Shown: positions 45,483-55,690 of the stretch, piece by piece | Position numbering within the stretch: the first letter of the stretch is position 1 | How the letters are laid out: the number at the start of each line of letters is the position of its first letter | Assembly (NCBI GenBank): GCA_907163375.1 | Contig: CAJQUW010016168.1 | Coordinates: 434,001-498,000, forward strand | DNA: 64,000 nt | Direction: 5' to 3' | Source: Prostheceraeus crozeri | Taxonomy: Eukaryota > Platyhelminthes > Polycladida > Euryleptidae | Position numbers and translations under genes: made by a program | Notes under the pieces: model-generated | The model's input: the letters and a program-made list of their open reading frames with translations, nothing else | The model's database searches: none | Told to the model about the DNA's origin: nothing

Positions 45483-46564
45483 TCAAAGCTTTTGATATGT
45501 GGACATAGACTGTATGCAGTGGGCGCAATTGAGATCTTTACAAACAACCAGATCACTAATTAAATTCTGTTTTCTAACGAAAGTCAATGGAGCAGTCATT
45601 GTGGCTCCATGACCTCCATGGCTCCTTTCATGACAGCATGTAACATTGTTGGCATGAAATCGGCCAATCTTATAAAATGGCCGCGGTCCATACTCACCAA
45701 TAACTTTTTGAGGACTTCCATGAGCTGTTGAATGTGGTCTGGTTGTGTCTCCTTCACTCGATTCTACATGATATACGAGGCGTTCATTATCGAATTGAGA
45801 TATGGTTGTCTCCCAGCCAGTTGGAGACGCTCTTTGTCTTGTGAGCGGGGGCTCCATCATGTATGAAATGCGTATGGTAGGTTCATGAATCTCCCAGAAT
45901 GGCAGCATGTGCTCCTTCAGAACGTCGAGATAGTTGCTACCTTTCACCGTTGCATTCTTTGGAAGGAAATACAATCCTCCTCTGCCACTAGAACTGGTGA
46001 AAGCACCCCACACCATGTCGCTATCGGGGTGTTTTACTGTCTTGACAGTGTGCCTGAAATCATGCTTTGATACACCCCTAGGCCTCCTAACCACCCTCGA
46101 TTGTCCTCTGACCAAACGGAACGTGCTCTCGTCGGAAAACATTACTTTCCTCTAAACATATGACGTCCAATTGTGGTACTGTCTGCAGAAACGTGGTCGC
46201 TTCTTCTTCATCTTGAGTCAGGAGTGGCTTCTTTGCAGCATACCTGCATGGGAGACTGAGATCTTTCAGTATTCGATGCTGGATAGTGCGACTGGGGACA
46301 TCCTTGAGCAGTTCTGGATAATTTTTCTTCAAAGAAGCTGATGTCATAGATCGATTGGGTAAAACTGCACGTTTCAATACGTCATTCTTTCTGCCGCCAG
46401 AACCTTTCTTTCTCCTTGGAATACTGCCTTTCGGCAAAGATTGAGCCGCCTTCATAAGGTTGTAGATTGTTTGCCTCGAGACCTTCAAATCGGTGGCTAC
46501 TTGTACAACGGGCACCCCTTGTTGAATATATGTCAAGGCACGTGGTTAACTTCGCACGTCCCAT
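45483..46564 (-). pseudogene. Tc1-like transposase, decayed
   Basis: Minus strand: the start MGRAKLTT at 46564 is followed by a frame change. Then comes a helix-turn-helix (VVQVATDLKVSRQTIYNLMK), a basic PRRKKGSGGRK, a second domain (SRTIQHRILKDLSLP), another frame change near 46215, then the first catalytic Asp in MFSDESTFRLVRG (46140). RRPRGVSKHDFRHTVKTVKH and MVWGAFTSSSGRGGLYFLPK follow, with YLDVLKEHMLPFWEIH. The segment holding the second and third acidic residues is frameshifted (about 45850). Tc1 enzymes cut and paste at TA dinucleotides. At least three frame breaks make it dead. No terminal repeats were recognised. Confidence 0.85.
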
Positions 46565-47331
46565 TCTACTGAAATCACGGCGAAAAGTGGATCACACAGT
46601 AAGTATATTTAGGTAGAGTGGTAACTCATAATTTATTAAATCCCCAATGTACTTTCGATTTCATAAAATTAACTTGACACGAAACCCAGCACGACATGTG
46701 AGATAGACGAATTTTTGCGCTTTTGGAGAAATGTACACGAATTTGACTTATGACAGCGAATTTAGGGTTGCCAAAAAAATGTTTTTTTTATCCATCATAT
46801 TTTAAATATGTTTTAAATATATTTAAAATATGTTTTTTTTTGTTTTTTTTATTGATGGGAATTGCAGCAGTTTTTGTAAGCTATAGCTTCATGAATTTGT
46901 TTTTTAAAGACCTAATAAATGAAAGGAAAGCATAATATAATACTTAAAAATCCTACAATAATGTCCTTCAATTTGCTATCGCTGCATTGTGTTATACTGG
47001 ATGTCGGAATGCTTGTCATTTCGTTTTTCATTTATTCAATTTGCACGGGTTCATCTTTTAAGTTATTAAGAAGCCAGAAAAATTGAGTTTTAATAAATGA
47101 AAATACGAAACGAAATGATGAGAACGACGAAACGATGAAAGATGATGATCAAAAAGACAAAGTGATAATGGAAAACTGTATTGCCAGTATGCAAAAGAAA
47201 CAAAACAATCGTATCGCATGGATGAAATTACAATAAAGCAGTCCTTCATGATGATGAATATTCACTCAACCAACACACTAGTATCACTCAACATACTCAA
47301 CGTCACTTTCATCATCTGCATCAAATGGGAA

Positions 47332-50300
47332 TCAATCGTCAACAAATACTTTTTGAAGTCCCATGTTGCATGTTATCTTCATTAGCTTCGTAACTTTTTC
47401 CAAATGTAGTCTATTCCGCGTCTTTGAATGAATGAAATTCATCTTGCTATTGATCCTCTCCACGTTTGCAGAATGAGGCACAATAGAAAGAATTCTGTTT
47501 GCTACATGAAACAGTGGGTTGTCAGCGAAAAATGCAGACCACCTGAAAGATAAGATGGTCATGTTTATATTCCGACTTTTCATGTTCGTTTAAAGTACGC
47601 TGTTAACATATCGCACTAAGAAGGAAGCATTGAAGACTGCAGGAATATTTAAAAAAATATTAAATAATCCCCATGTAATATGTGCACAAAGGGAACGTTA
47701 ACTTCCGTTAACTAAGAAATATCGGTACAAATTCCAATTCCCATGGACACGATGTGTCCAGCTGTACTGAGAAGCCACATACATGTACACAACACTGGTA
47801 TTCAAATTTGATCTATCCTGATAACAAATGTCGTTCAAGTGGTACCTCTAAACAGAATTTGCGTAGTCATACTTTAACATAGTGAAACACACTCTTATCA
47901 AAATTTCTACGTACAAGCTATGCTGTATGCTCAATGATTGACTCCAGATAATTTATACGTATTAGTAAAAGTAAGGCGCACAGATGGAACACAAGTAACA
48001 GAAGAAAAGCAAAAGCAAAATGTTGAGCCTGGGGTCAGATAGACCTAATTAGAGGTATACCGCATATGAAGTTCTTGACTTTGATATAATCTTGACTTAT
48101 CCTTTGCAGTTACACATGTTTATCTCACTAATCAAAATATCCATTAACAAAATACGTGCATGCATTGTGCATGTTTCAATACGCAGCACTATACCTCTTC
48201 AATACAATAAAATTGATTGACATATGGTTTAAGATTATCTTTGGAAGATGACTCAGGAAAATATTTCTACCAATAGACAACCACATGGCTCAGCTACGCA
48301 AGCTTACCAGGTAAACGGGGGCATATTGTTGTGATATTTCAGTATAGTATCAGACGCTATAGTATCGTCAGGTGCTACTGCCGTCCAAATGAAATCGGAT
48401 GAGAATCGCCCAGTCTTAGTTCGAAACTCGGCGAGTTCGGTCATGACATTCGTTGGGTCAGTTGAAGAAGAGTTACTCCATTTTGTGATCAATTGAATTC
48501 CAGACAATATTTGAATAGAGTTCAAGTCTTGTCCTCTTCGATGAGGGTCCAGAATATTTGCAGCATGTAGAACACCACTCTCTCCTGAAATGAACTGGCG
48601 ATTTTGTAGCTTTTGTTTGAACGAGTTCTCATCACAACTACTGGGGGGAGACTGACTCAAGGCTGAATTATCGATAAGTTCTGCATTTATGGCCCTCAAT
48701 CCACATGGAACCAGAGAGGCACGAGGAATGTTTGATTCAAATACAGCAATCCATCGACTGATTTCTGACATAACTCTCATCGTTGATTTGACACGATCCC
48801 ACAGGATATCAGAGAGAAGGTCGCGCTTGACAGGGGCCACCTGCGCTTGAACATGTGCGTCATCGTTAACACATAATCTCTGAAAAGGTGCACGATTTAC
48901 GTCAAGACTTTTCAAGGATGCTTCCCATGATAACCACCTACAAAAGATTAACATGGCTACACCGAAGATCTGTTTGACTATTATTAGATTGCGAAAATCC
49001 TATTACGAAAGTTGATCAAACAAGAGTCGAAAAGTCATGGACTGGCATAGATGGATATGAAGCAAACAAATAATAAAAAGTAGGTCTATACTTTGATTAA
49101 TTTTAAAAATTAAGCAGAACTTGTTTGATAAAGCCGACTTAAAGGTAAAAATTCGCAATTAGAATATCTATTTGCAACATAGGTTTTGTAGCACTCGTTG
49201 TGCGTCGATACGGGAGGTTCATTTCAAGATAAGTTGTTTTCAATTGCATAGAGAATTACATAGTAACTGCCTTCTATTTACGACTTTTTATTCACCAAAA
49301 GTTACACAAAGTTAAGAAGTACCCGACGCGTTTCGTCCGAAGACAGTCTCAAGGGTCCCTTGAAACTGTCTTCGGACGAAACGCGTCGGATACTTTTAAC
49401 TTTGTGTAACTTTTGGTGAATAAAAAGTCGTAAATAGAAGGGAGTGACTTATCTATTTTCACTTTAATCGTTAGGTTTCCACATTTTAAGAACTTCAACT
49501 TTAGTTATATTAGCTGCTTAAACATATTCTTAAACACTTATCGAATTTAAAGCTTTAGATCAATAAATCAGCTATTCTTTGTTGATGGTCTTTATTTTTG
49601 GTCGTGCATTATTTATAGGGTGTCGTGTAGGATTATCAGAAATTAAACAGAACTTTTAGCACTTATTTAAGTCACACATATATAGCTATTGTAATGTAAA
49701 GTAACTCATGAAGCATACGAAATACAAAATATCAATCGATTACAAATAATTCATCTCACCGAGTGGCTACTGGCAGTTTGAGACTTTCGCGTAAGTCTTC
49801 TTCGATCGCATTTCGAAGAACTGACTTGTTATTAAGTTTGAACAATTTGTCTCACTTGCTTTAAAAACGTCCCCAATGAAGGCATATTCATAAAGTCCTC
49901 TAACAGAAGGTTGAGGCCATGAGATACACATCCAATCGCTGCCAAGTCCGGATGCTCACTCAACACGATCTTCCACGATGCTCGCATATTTGCCGCATTG
50001 TCGGTGACAAGAGCAGTGAAACATTCCGACGTCATGCGCTGCAGAATTTCTCGTGCGATGACATCTCCAGCATGCCTTTCCCTCACAAAAACAGAGTCGA
50101 GAAACATGGGTTCAGGATCACAAACCACGAAGTTTAATATATGCTTGCCACAAACGTTCACCCAACCATCCACTGAAAGAGTCAGTTTTTGACTGGCTTT
50201 AGACAGACGAGTTTTTATTTGCGCATCAACCTCTTCAGCCTCTTGGTCCAGGAGTGGGCCGCTGATCTCGTCGCGGCTAGGAACGCGGAAAGCCGGATTC

Positions 50301-51385
50301 AGCTGGCGAAAAAATTCTTTCCAGTTCGGGTTCGACACCAAGCTGAATGGAGCGCCTGATGAGTATATGGCCCTGGCCAGGAACCTTTTTAATTTCTGCT
50401 GCTCTTGACGGTCAGTTTCTCGCACCCAAGATGATAGTTTGACCTAAGGAAAGAAATGCATGATGAAAATTCATTGAAAAATCGAAAATTGAAGGGCTAA
50501 AACTGTGTTGTGCCGCCTACTATAAATAGGATTAAGGGATACTTTCTGATAATTGCCCATAAGTGATGTTGAAATCAGTGTTGTGATAGAAAACGCCCAC
50601 CACTTGTTAACTTGTGCAACACTGACGATGCTCGTGCAATCCAAAAAAAATTGTCGGAGGATGATGAGTATGAGTATAAAATTCTACTGATCGAAATCGT
50701 TGGTCAAGCGCTTAAGCGAACTTTCAATGCTTTTCAGTCCTCTGTGAGTGCAACCCGTGTTTAACTTGCGATGAATCCACTGACCCTCATCGGAAAGATA
50801 TGACTTGCACTATTTTATGCACCTATCGTACTATCCTATACTGTGTTATCATCTTGCCATGTAGGCCTTGAATGAATATTGCCGATGAGTAAAATAGAAA
50901 ACAAATGAGTCCCACTATTGACTGTAATTGATTATTCTGAAATATTTAAGAAGAATCACATGACCTACATCAGAATCTATTGAATATAGTGTGTACTGTC
51001 TACATTACATGTACACTTACTAAGTCTATGTTACACTTACTTTTCTTGGGATATAATAGACCTACTAGACAAGGCAATCTTGATATCAACTCACCTGAGA
51101 GGTAGATTTTGAGGAAGTTGGCTGCTGTTCATCACTTGGTGTCAGTGCTGCGGACTTCGGTGGTGGGGGCATTTCAGTTCCTCTCGCAGATCCACCAATA
51201 GCTATCTTCACAGCTCTTGGGATGGACATGCACTTTTGGACGAGATGTTCTGTCCTTTTGGTGGCACATTGCTTTGTTTCCCAGGAACAAAATTTACATG
51301 AATAAGTTCTTCCGTCAGATTTTATAGTGAAATACTTGTTTGAAATGCTAGGCTTTCGCCCGCACACCCCAGCTTTTCCAACCAT
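47332..51385 (-). CDS. hAT transposase, four exons, one internal frameshift
   Basis: Exons: 51095-51385, 49760-50443, 48308-48937, 47332-47542, all GT-AG with compatible phases; about 604 residues. Exon 1: BED-type zinc finger (CKFCSWETKQCATKRTEH then C) for DNA binding. Exon 2: DUF659-type region with LSVDGWVNVCGKHILNFVV, VTDNAANMRASW and GCVSHGLNLLLEDF; then a single extra base near 49838 puts LRNAIEEDLRESLKLPVATR in another frame. Exon 3: WLSWEASLKSL and the helical insertion. Exon 4: hAT dimerisation tail (ANVERINSKMNFIHSKTRNR). The enzyme binds TAGGG termini and cuts and pastes DNA. Only one lesion is seen, so it decayed recently or the base is an assembly or sequencing error. A palindrome occupies intron 2. 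Confidence 0.85.
49270..49441. repeat. 172-bp near-perfect palindrome in the hAT intron
   Basis: Arms 49270-49355 and 49357-49441 are reverse complements with only a few mismatches around a one-base centre (CAAGGG-T-CCCTTG). Each arm contains GACGAAACGCGTCGG preceded by GTCTTCGGAC (in reverse on the left arm). RNA from either strand would fold into a long hairpin. Confidence 0.9.
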
Positions 51386-51982
51386 CGCAACAACCTTTCG
51401 GTGACACTTTCACTAATCAAGTGAATTTAGGAGTTCACGTTGAAAATTGTTCTTGATTTTGATTGGATGCTTGTAATATCCAATTGTCAATTTCGTATGA
51501 GATTGAGTCACCGTCACGTCAGCCATTCATCACGTGATGAATGCGTCATCATTGTGAGTCAAACTTAGCCGCATGCGGAGAAAGACTAGAACTTGTTTTT
51601 TTACACATCCGCTGATGCTGGTGATTATCAGCCATAGCACCGCAGTTTTATACCTTGATAGAAGAGGTTATTATTGTCTACCGTTATAGAGTAAACTCAA
51701 CTCTTTCTACTTTAGGAAAGCATGTTCTTCAAAATATTGAATTACTGACATTTAATACGCAATCATACATACACAAATGGGGTTACATCGTCTCAAGAAT
51801 TGTGGATTGTTTATCGAAATAACAAAAATACTGACTTTACTACAGTATTACAGCAGTAAAAACAATACCTAACAATTGTTAAAAAAACATAGTAAAAACA
51901 ATGTTTTTTTCTAACCATATTTAAAATATATTTAAAACATATTTAAAATATCATATTTTAAATATCGCAACCCTAACAGCGA

Positions 51983-52134
51983 TACAGAAGCAAGAAAAGT
52001 AATTTACAAATGCTCCATATCATGACAACCTCGAGAGGTAATATGGTTTATTATATTAGCAATTAGATGACTTACCATTGCTTTAAAGCTCATGCCTTAC
52101 TATAATAAGATTATTTTCTTAAGCATGATATCAC
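51983..52134. other. Short spacer between hAT element and copy B
   Basis: About 150 bases of host-like sequence between the right duplication ACAGCGA and the left duplication AAACTA of copy B. Nothing recognised. Confidence 0.5.
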
Positions 52135-52235
52135 AAACTACAGGGCTGCCACGCTTCCGGTTTTTTTTGATAAAGCAAGTAGTGAGAAAATGTTTTGCCA
52201 AGGAACAAATAATTTGGATTTTGAACTATTTTCGA

Positions 52236-52480
52236 TTTTGAAGGGCCCTTTAAGTTTGCGAGGGGCCCTTTTGAGACTGCGAAGGGGCCCCTTAAAGATA
52301 GCGAGGGGCCCTTTTGAGATTGTGGAGGTGCACTTTTAATCGTGAGGTGGCCCTTTTGAGACTGTGAAGGGGCCCCTTTAAAATCGTGAGAAGGCCCTTA
52401 TGAGATTGCGAAAGGGGCCCCTTCAAGATCGTTAGGGGGCCCTTTAAGATCGTGACGGGACCATATTTAGATTTTGAAAG
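52236..52480. repeat. GGGGCCCC minisatellite, copy B
   Basis: About eight degenerate units of 27-30 bases (GAGGGGCCCTTTTGAGAC, GAAGGGGCCCCTTTAAAAT and similar), grading into weaker units up to about 52690. Each unit is partly palindromic around GGGCCC. Confidence 0.85.
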
Positions 52481-53979
52481 GGACCAATTAGATTTTGTGA
52501 AGCATCCGTTTGAGATTTGTGAGCGGCAACTGTTTTAGTTTTTGAAGAGCACTTTTTAGATATGAATGAGATTGTATAGGCCCTATAGGATTGAGACCGG
52601 GACCCTTGAAGATTAGAGCATGTGGGTCCTTTTTGATGATGTAGAGCTCTTTTAAAATTGTGAACGGTGCTATGCAGATTGTTGGGGGACCTTAAAGACC
52701 CTGCAATTTTTAAGGGTGATCAAATTCAAAGCAGATACTCTCTAAAAATCCGCTTGACTCTTGAGCAGAAGATTCTTCTACAAGGAAGTCAGTGATCCTT
52801 TCGTCAATCCTAAGAAACTGGACGAAAAGCAAGTAATCAAGGTTTTGAAACAAGAAATAAATTTTGGTGGGAATACTTCACGAAAAAGTTGTAATACGTA
52901 ATTATGGAGTTTTTTATGAATTGAGTTCTGATTGCTTTGATGCTCTCCAAAACGTCTCTTTCAAAAAGCGTCTGCCAGAAAAATATGAAAGAAAAATCTG
53001 CTAAAGAGTTTCGGGAACATAAGGTAGTGACGAATGAATATTTTGTACGATCACTTGTTGCAAAAGCGGCTAAATTTCGGCGAAGACACCAGCGAAAATT
53101 GAAATCTCACAAGCAACTGCAGAAGTGATAAGGATTTCTTTTCGTGTTAACTTTGCGTTTACTTATGCCATGGCAGATCAACCTTTATCAAGTAGATGTC
53201 ATAATCTTGTTTGAAAGCCAAAATTTGTTCTTAATGCAATTGTTTTAATGCTGTTATTGTTTTTTATTATGTTTGAAGTACAAGAGATGAGAGCAAGGTT
53301 TGATTTGAATAATTGCCGGAGCTGCAAGTACTGATGAAGTTTCTTCAGGCAACTTCAACTGCAAGCGTTTTTGACTTTTTAGCCGCCATCAGTGCAGTAA
53401 ATCAGCAACTCACTCCACAGACCCATCGATAGGTGGATGTGCTTGGGAATCCGGCAGCTCAGCTTCGTGCATGAACTGCAGACACCAATTAGCTATTTGT
53501 ATTGGTGTTTGCAAATTTCAAATTTTGGAAACGAACTCTAGAGAATGAGATTTTCAACTACATGTATTTCATTAATTGCAGATGTCTGTATTTCGGATGA
53601 TGATTTGTTTACACGTGAGTTACCGATTCTTTACAGGTATACAGCACTGATGACGGCTAAAAATCCAGAAACTTCAGTATTTCCCGAAATGGATTGTATC
53701 AAATTTTGCTCTCATCTAATTTCAGAGTAAATAGTATATTAAGTTGCATGGCTTCTGTAATGTGTAATATTTGGGTACAATATAGAACTCCGTTTTCTCA
53801 TATTGAGAAAATGCGACAGTTTTTAGTCGTCAATTTATTCTGTGTGACATTGATTCAAATGTTTTTGCTTATGTAACGTGGCGGATTCTCAGTGATCATT
53901 TCAAAGTTGTTGATGCAATAGCAATTAGCTGCTCAATAATCAATTTCTGCAAGTTAATTGTGATTCAAAGGAAAGCAGT

Positions 53980-54560
53980 TGCTAACACGGGTATCACTAT
54001 AACATTTATTTTCTACTTGCTCACCATTTGCCCGTACGCAATATAATTCTTCGGTCAACAGCGCAAGAGCATTTCTCTACGCAATCGCCCGTCGATCTCC
54101 AGAAAACGGTGCAAAGCTTTGTTTTCCAGTTCATCGAAATGCATAGGATGACTCTAATGCACCATTTCTTAAACGTGTCCAAAAAAAAGTCAAGGCATTG
54201 AATCTGGTGGTATCGGAAGCCATTCCAAAGACTCCTATGACGGTCAATCTGCTGTTTAAATAATTTACGATGAGTCTGTAGTAGTGCGCTGGCATCCCAT
54301 CTTGCATGAAGATATTCCTATCCTTTATGACATTCGGTACATTTTATACTGCATAGATAGGAAGATTTTACCACACATTCTCGATTTCTCGAAAGAATAA
54401 TGGCTCTCCCAAGAAAATGGCTTACGGAAATGCCTGCCCAAGCATTTAGACGGCGCTGCCCATGGATTTTGTATGATGATATTTGCTGTGACCAGACCGC
54501 TCTGCTGAAGCAGTCTTCCAAACGTCGAACAGCTGGACAACAATTTCCTAGTGGTTTAAT
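53980..54560 (-). pseudogene. IS630/Tc1-mariner transposase relic in copy B
   Basis: On the minus strand: RAVWSQQISSY and RLNAWAGISVSHFLGRAIIL (compare the V-x-V-W-A-G-I block before the second catalytic Asp), then scattered frames with HARWDASALLQ (compare M-Q-D-G-A-x-A-H) and CLDFFLDTFKK (compare L-T-P-L-D-F-F-L-W). The order and spacing fit a mariner/IS630 DDE domain, but frames change repeatedly. It is shared in part with copy A, so it predates the separation of the copies. It may be a nested insertion, because mariner elements duplicate TA and not 6 bp. Confidence 0.55.
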
Positions 54561-55419
54561 GAAAATTCTTCACAATAAGAACGGGATCTTGCACTGTGTG
54601 ACGTCATGGCACGATTAATAGAAAATGACGGAGCTGCACGAGAATAGTGCATTATGAATTTGAATGCAAAATTCATGAACGAAATGAAGAAAGTTGTCTA
54701 TGAAACAGTTAAGCAATATCATCCATAGGCCTACATATAGACTTCGATGATCTACAGTCTTTATATCAAGCTGAAATCGTCAATCGTTCAATGACTTCAT
54801 GCTGATTTTGCATGGGGGGTCAGGTAGACGGGTCTTTGTAGTATATTCGAAAACTGTTCTCCTGAAAATAGTAGCTGTTCGAGTTATGTATTCTAGTGCA
54901 CCTTGTTGAAGCTGATGGTGGAATAAGCATCAGTAATAATTTTGTACATTAACTTGCTAACTGTGAGGATTCAGAATCATCTTTATTAGGACAGACCCAA
55001 CTTGTGCTTGAACGCTTTCAAAACTCACCGGGTTGTATGATATCGAATGATCGTAAGTTTCTTACTTTGATGGGGCCCACGACTACGTAATTTAGGGGGG
55101 CCCATTCCGATTTGACTTTCCGGTTTTTATTTTTGATAAGAGTGGCAGCCCTGAAACTAACTGCCACTGAAACATCAAAAGCATCATCATAAGGAAAATG
55201 ATCTTCAAAGGGTGTAAATGGGTCAACGTTGCTATTCAGCACTATTCAGATTCAAGAAAAGATGCCTTGTGAATCATAAAATCATGCCGCTGAAAATTGA
55301 ATTAAAGACATGACATCTCAGCCAAGAAGCTTTCAATAAGATCTTAACTTTTCCTTGAAGACTTCCAGAGACTTGCATTATAATGCAGCTCATGAAATTT
55401 CCTTGTCGTCAGCTTAATT

Positions 55420-55690
55420 TCCGCTTAATTATGATGCTTGTTAGCAAATATTCATTCCTTTGATATCCAACTCGTTTCACACTACTTATAACGGGGACGT
55501 CATCGCGGTAGTATATAAATATAGGAACATGAAAGATTTAAGCATTTTTAAAACTGCACAAATAATTTTTTGGACCACAGGAACGCAATCTCCGCAAAAA
55601 ACTGAAGTTTTGATATAAAAATTTTCACTGCATACAGATACTTGTTTGAATCGACACTACCTATTTATACTTACTATATGGTGGATCACT
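55420..55690 (+). repeat. Dispersed repeat, copy 2 (related to 411-690)
   Basis: Diverged direct copy of the repeat at 411-690, with the same ordered blocks. It begins about 270 bases beyond the right end of copy B. Noncoding. Confidence 0.5.

Larger units (their letters stand above)
46763..51975 (-). mobile_element. hAT transposon, 5.2 kb, TAGGGTTGC termini, ACAGCGA target duplication
   Basis: The left end is TAGGGTTGCC at 46763 and the right end in inverted form is GCAACCCTA to 51975. Subterminal AT-rich arms also mirror each other (ATATTTTAAATATGTTTTAAA-type, about 40 bases). ACAGCGA lies just outside both ends (46753-46759 and 51976-51982), consistent with the 8-bp hAT duplication plus a two-base indel on the left. 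The spliced transposase gene lies inside. Confidence 0.85.
52141..55153. mobile_element. DNA transposon copy B, CAGGGCTGCCAC termini, AAACTA target duplication
   Basis: The left end CAGGGCTGCCACGCTTCCGG (52141) and the right end GTGGCAGCCCTG (55153) are inverted; CCGGTTTTT-TTGATAA also recurs at both ends. AAACTA abuts both ends (52135-52140 and 55154-55159), giving a 6-bp duplication. It is inverted relative to copy A and is uninterrupted where A carries the two retroelement insertions. It contains the GGGCCC minisatellite (52236-52480) and a decayed IS630-type transposase. The superfamily is uncertain: CAGGG resembles hAT, but the duplication is 6 bp. Confidence 0.85.

Noticed and set aside
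46750..46935. Small membrane-protein frame at the left end of the hAT element
   Set aside because: It is produced by the AT-rich terminal repeat (poly-Phe/Leu from T runs), not a real gene.
49310..49440. Palindrome as an rRNA-type terminator or CRISPR-like repeat
   Set aside because: Single symmetric unit without spacers, in a eukaryotic intron; better explained as an inverted duplication of an element end.
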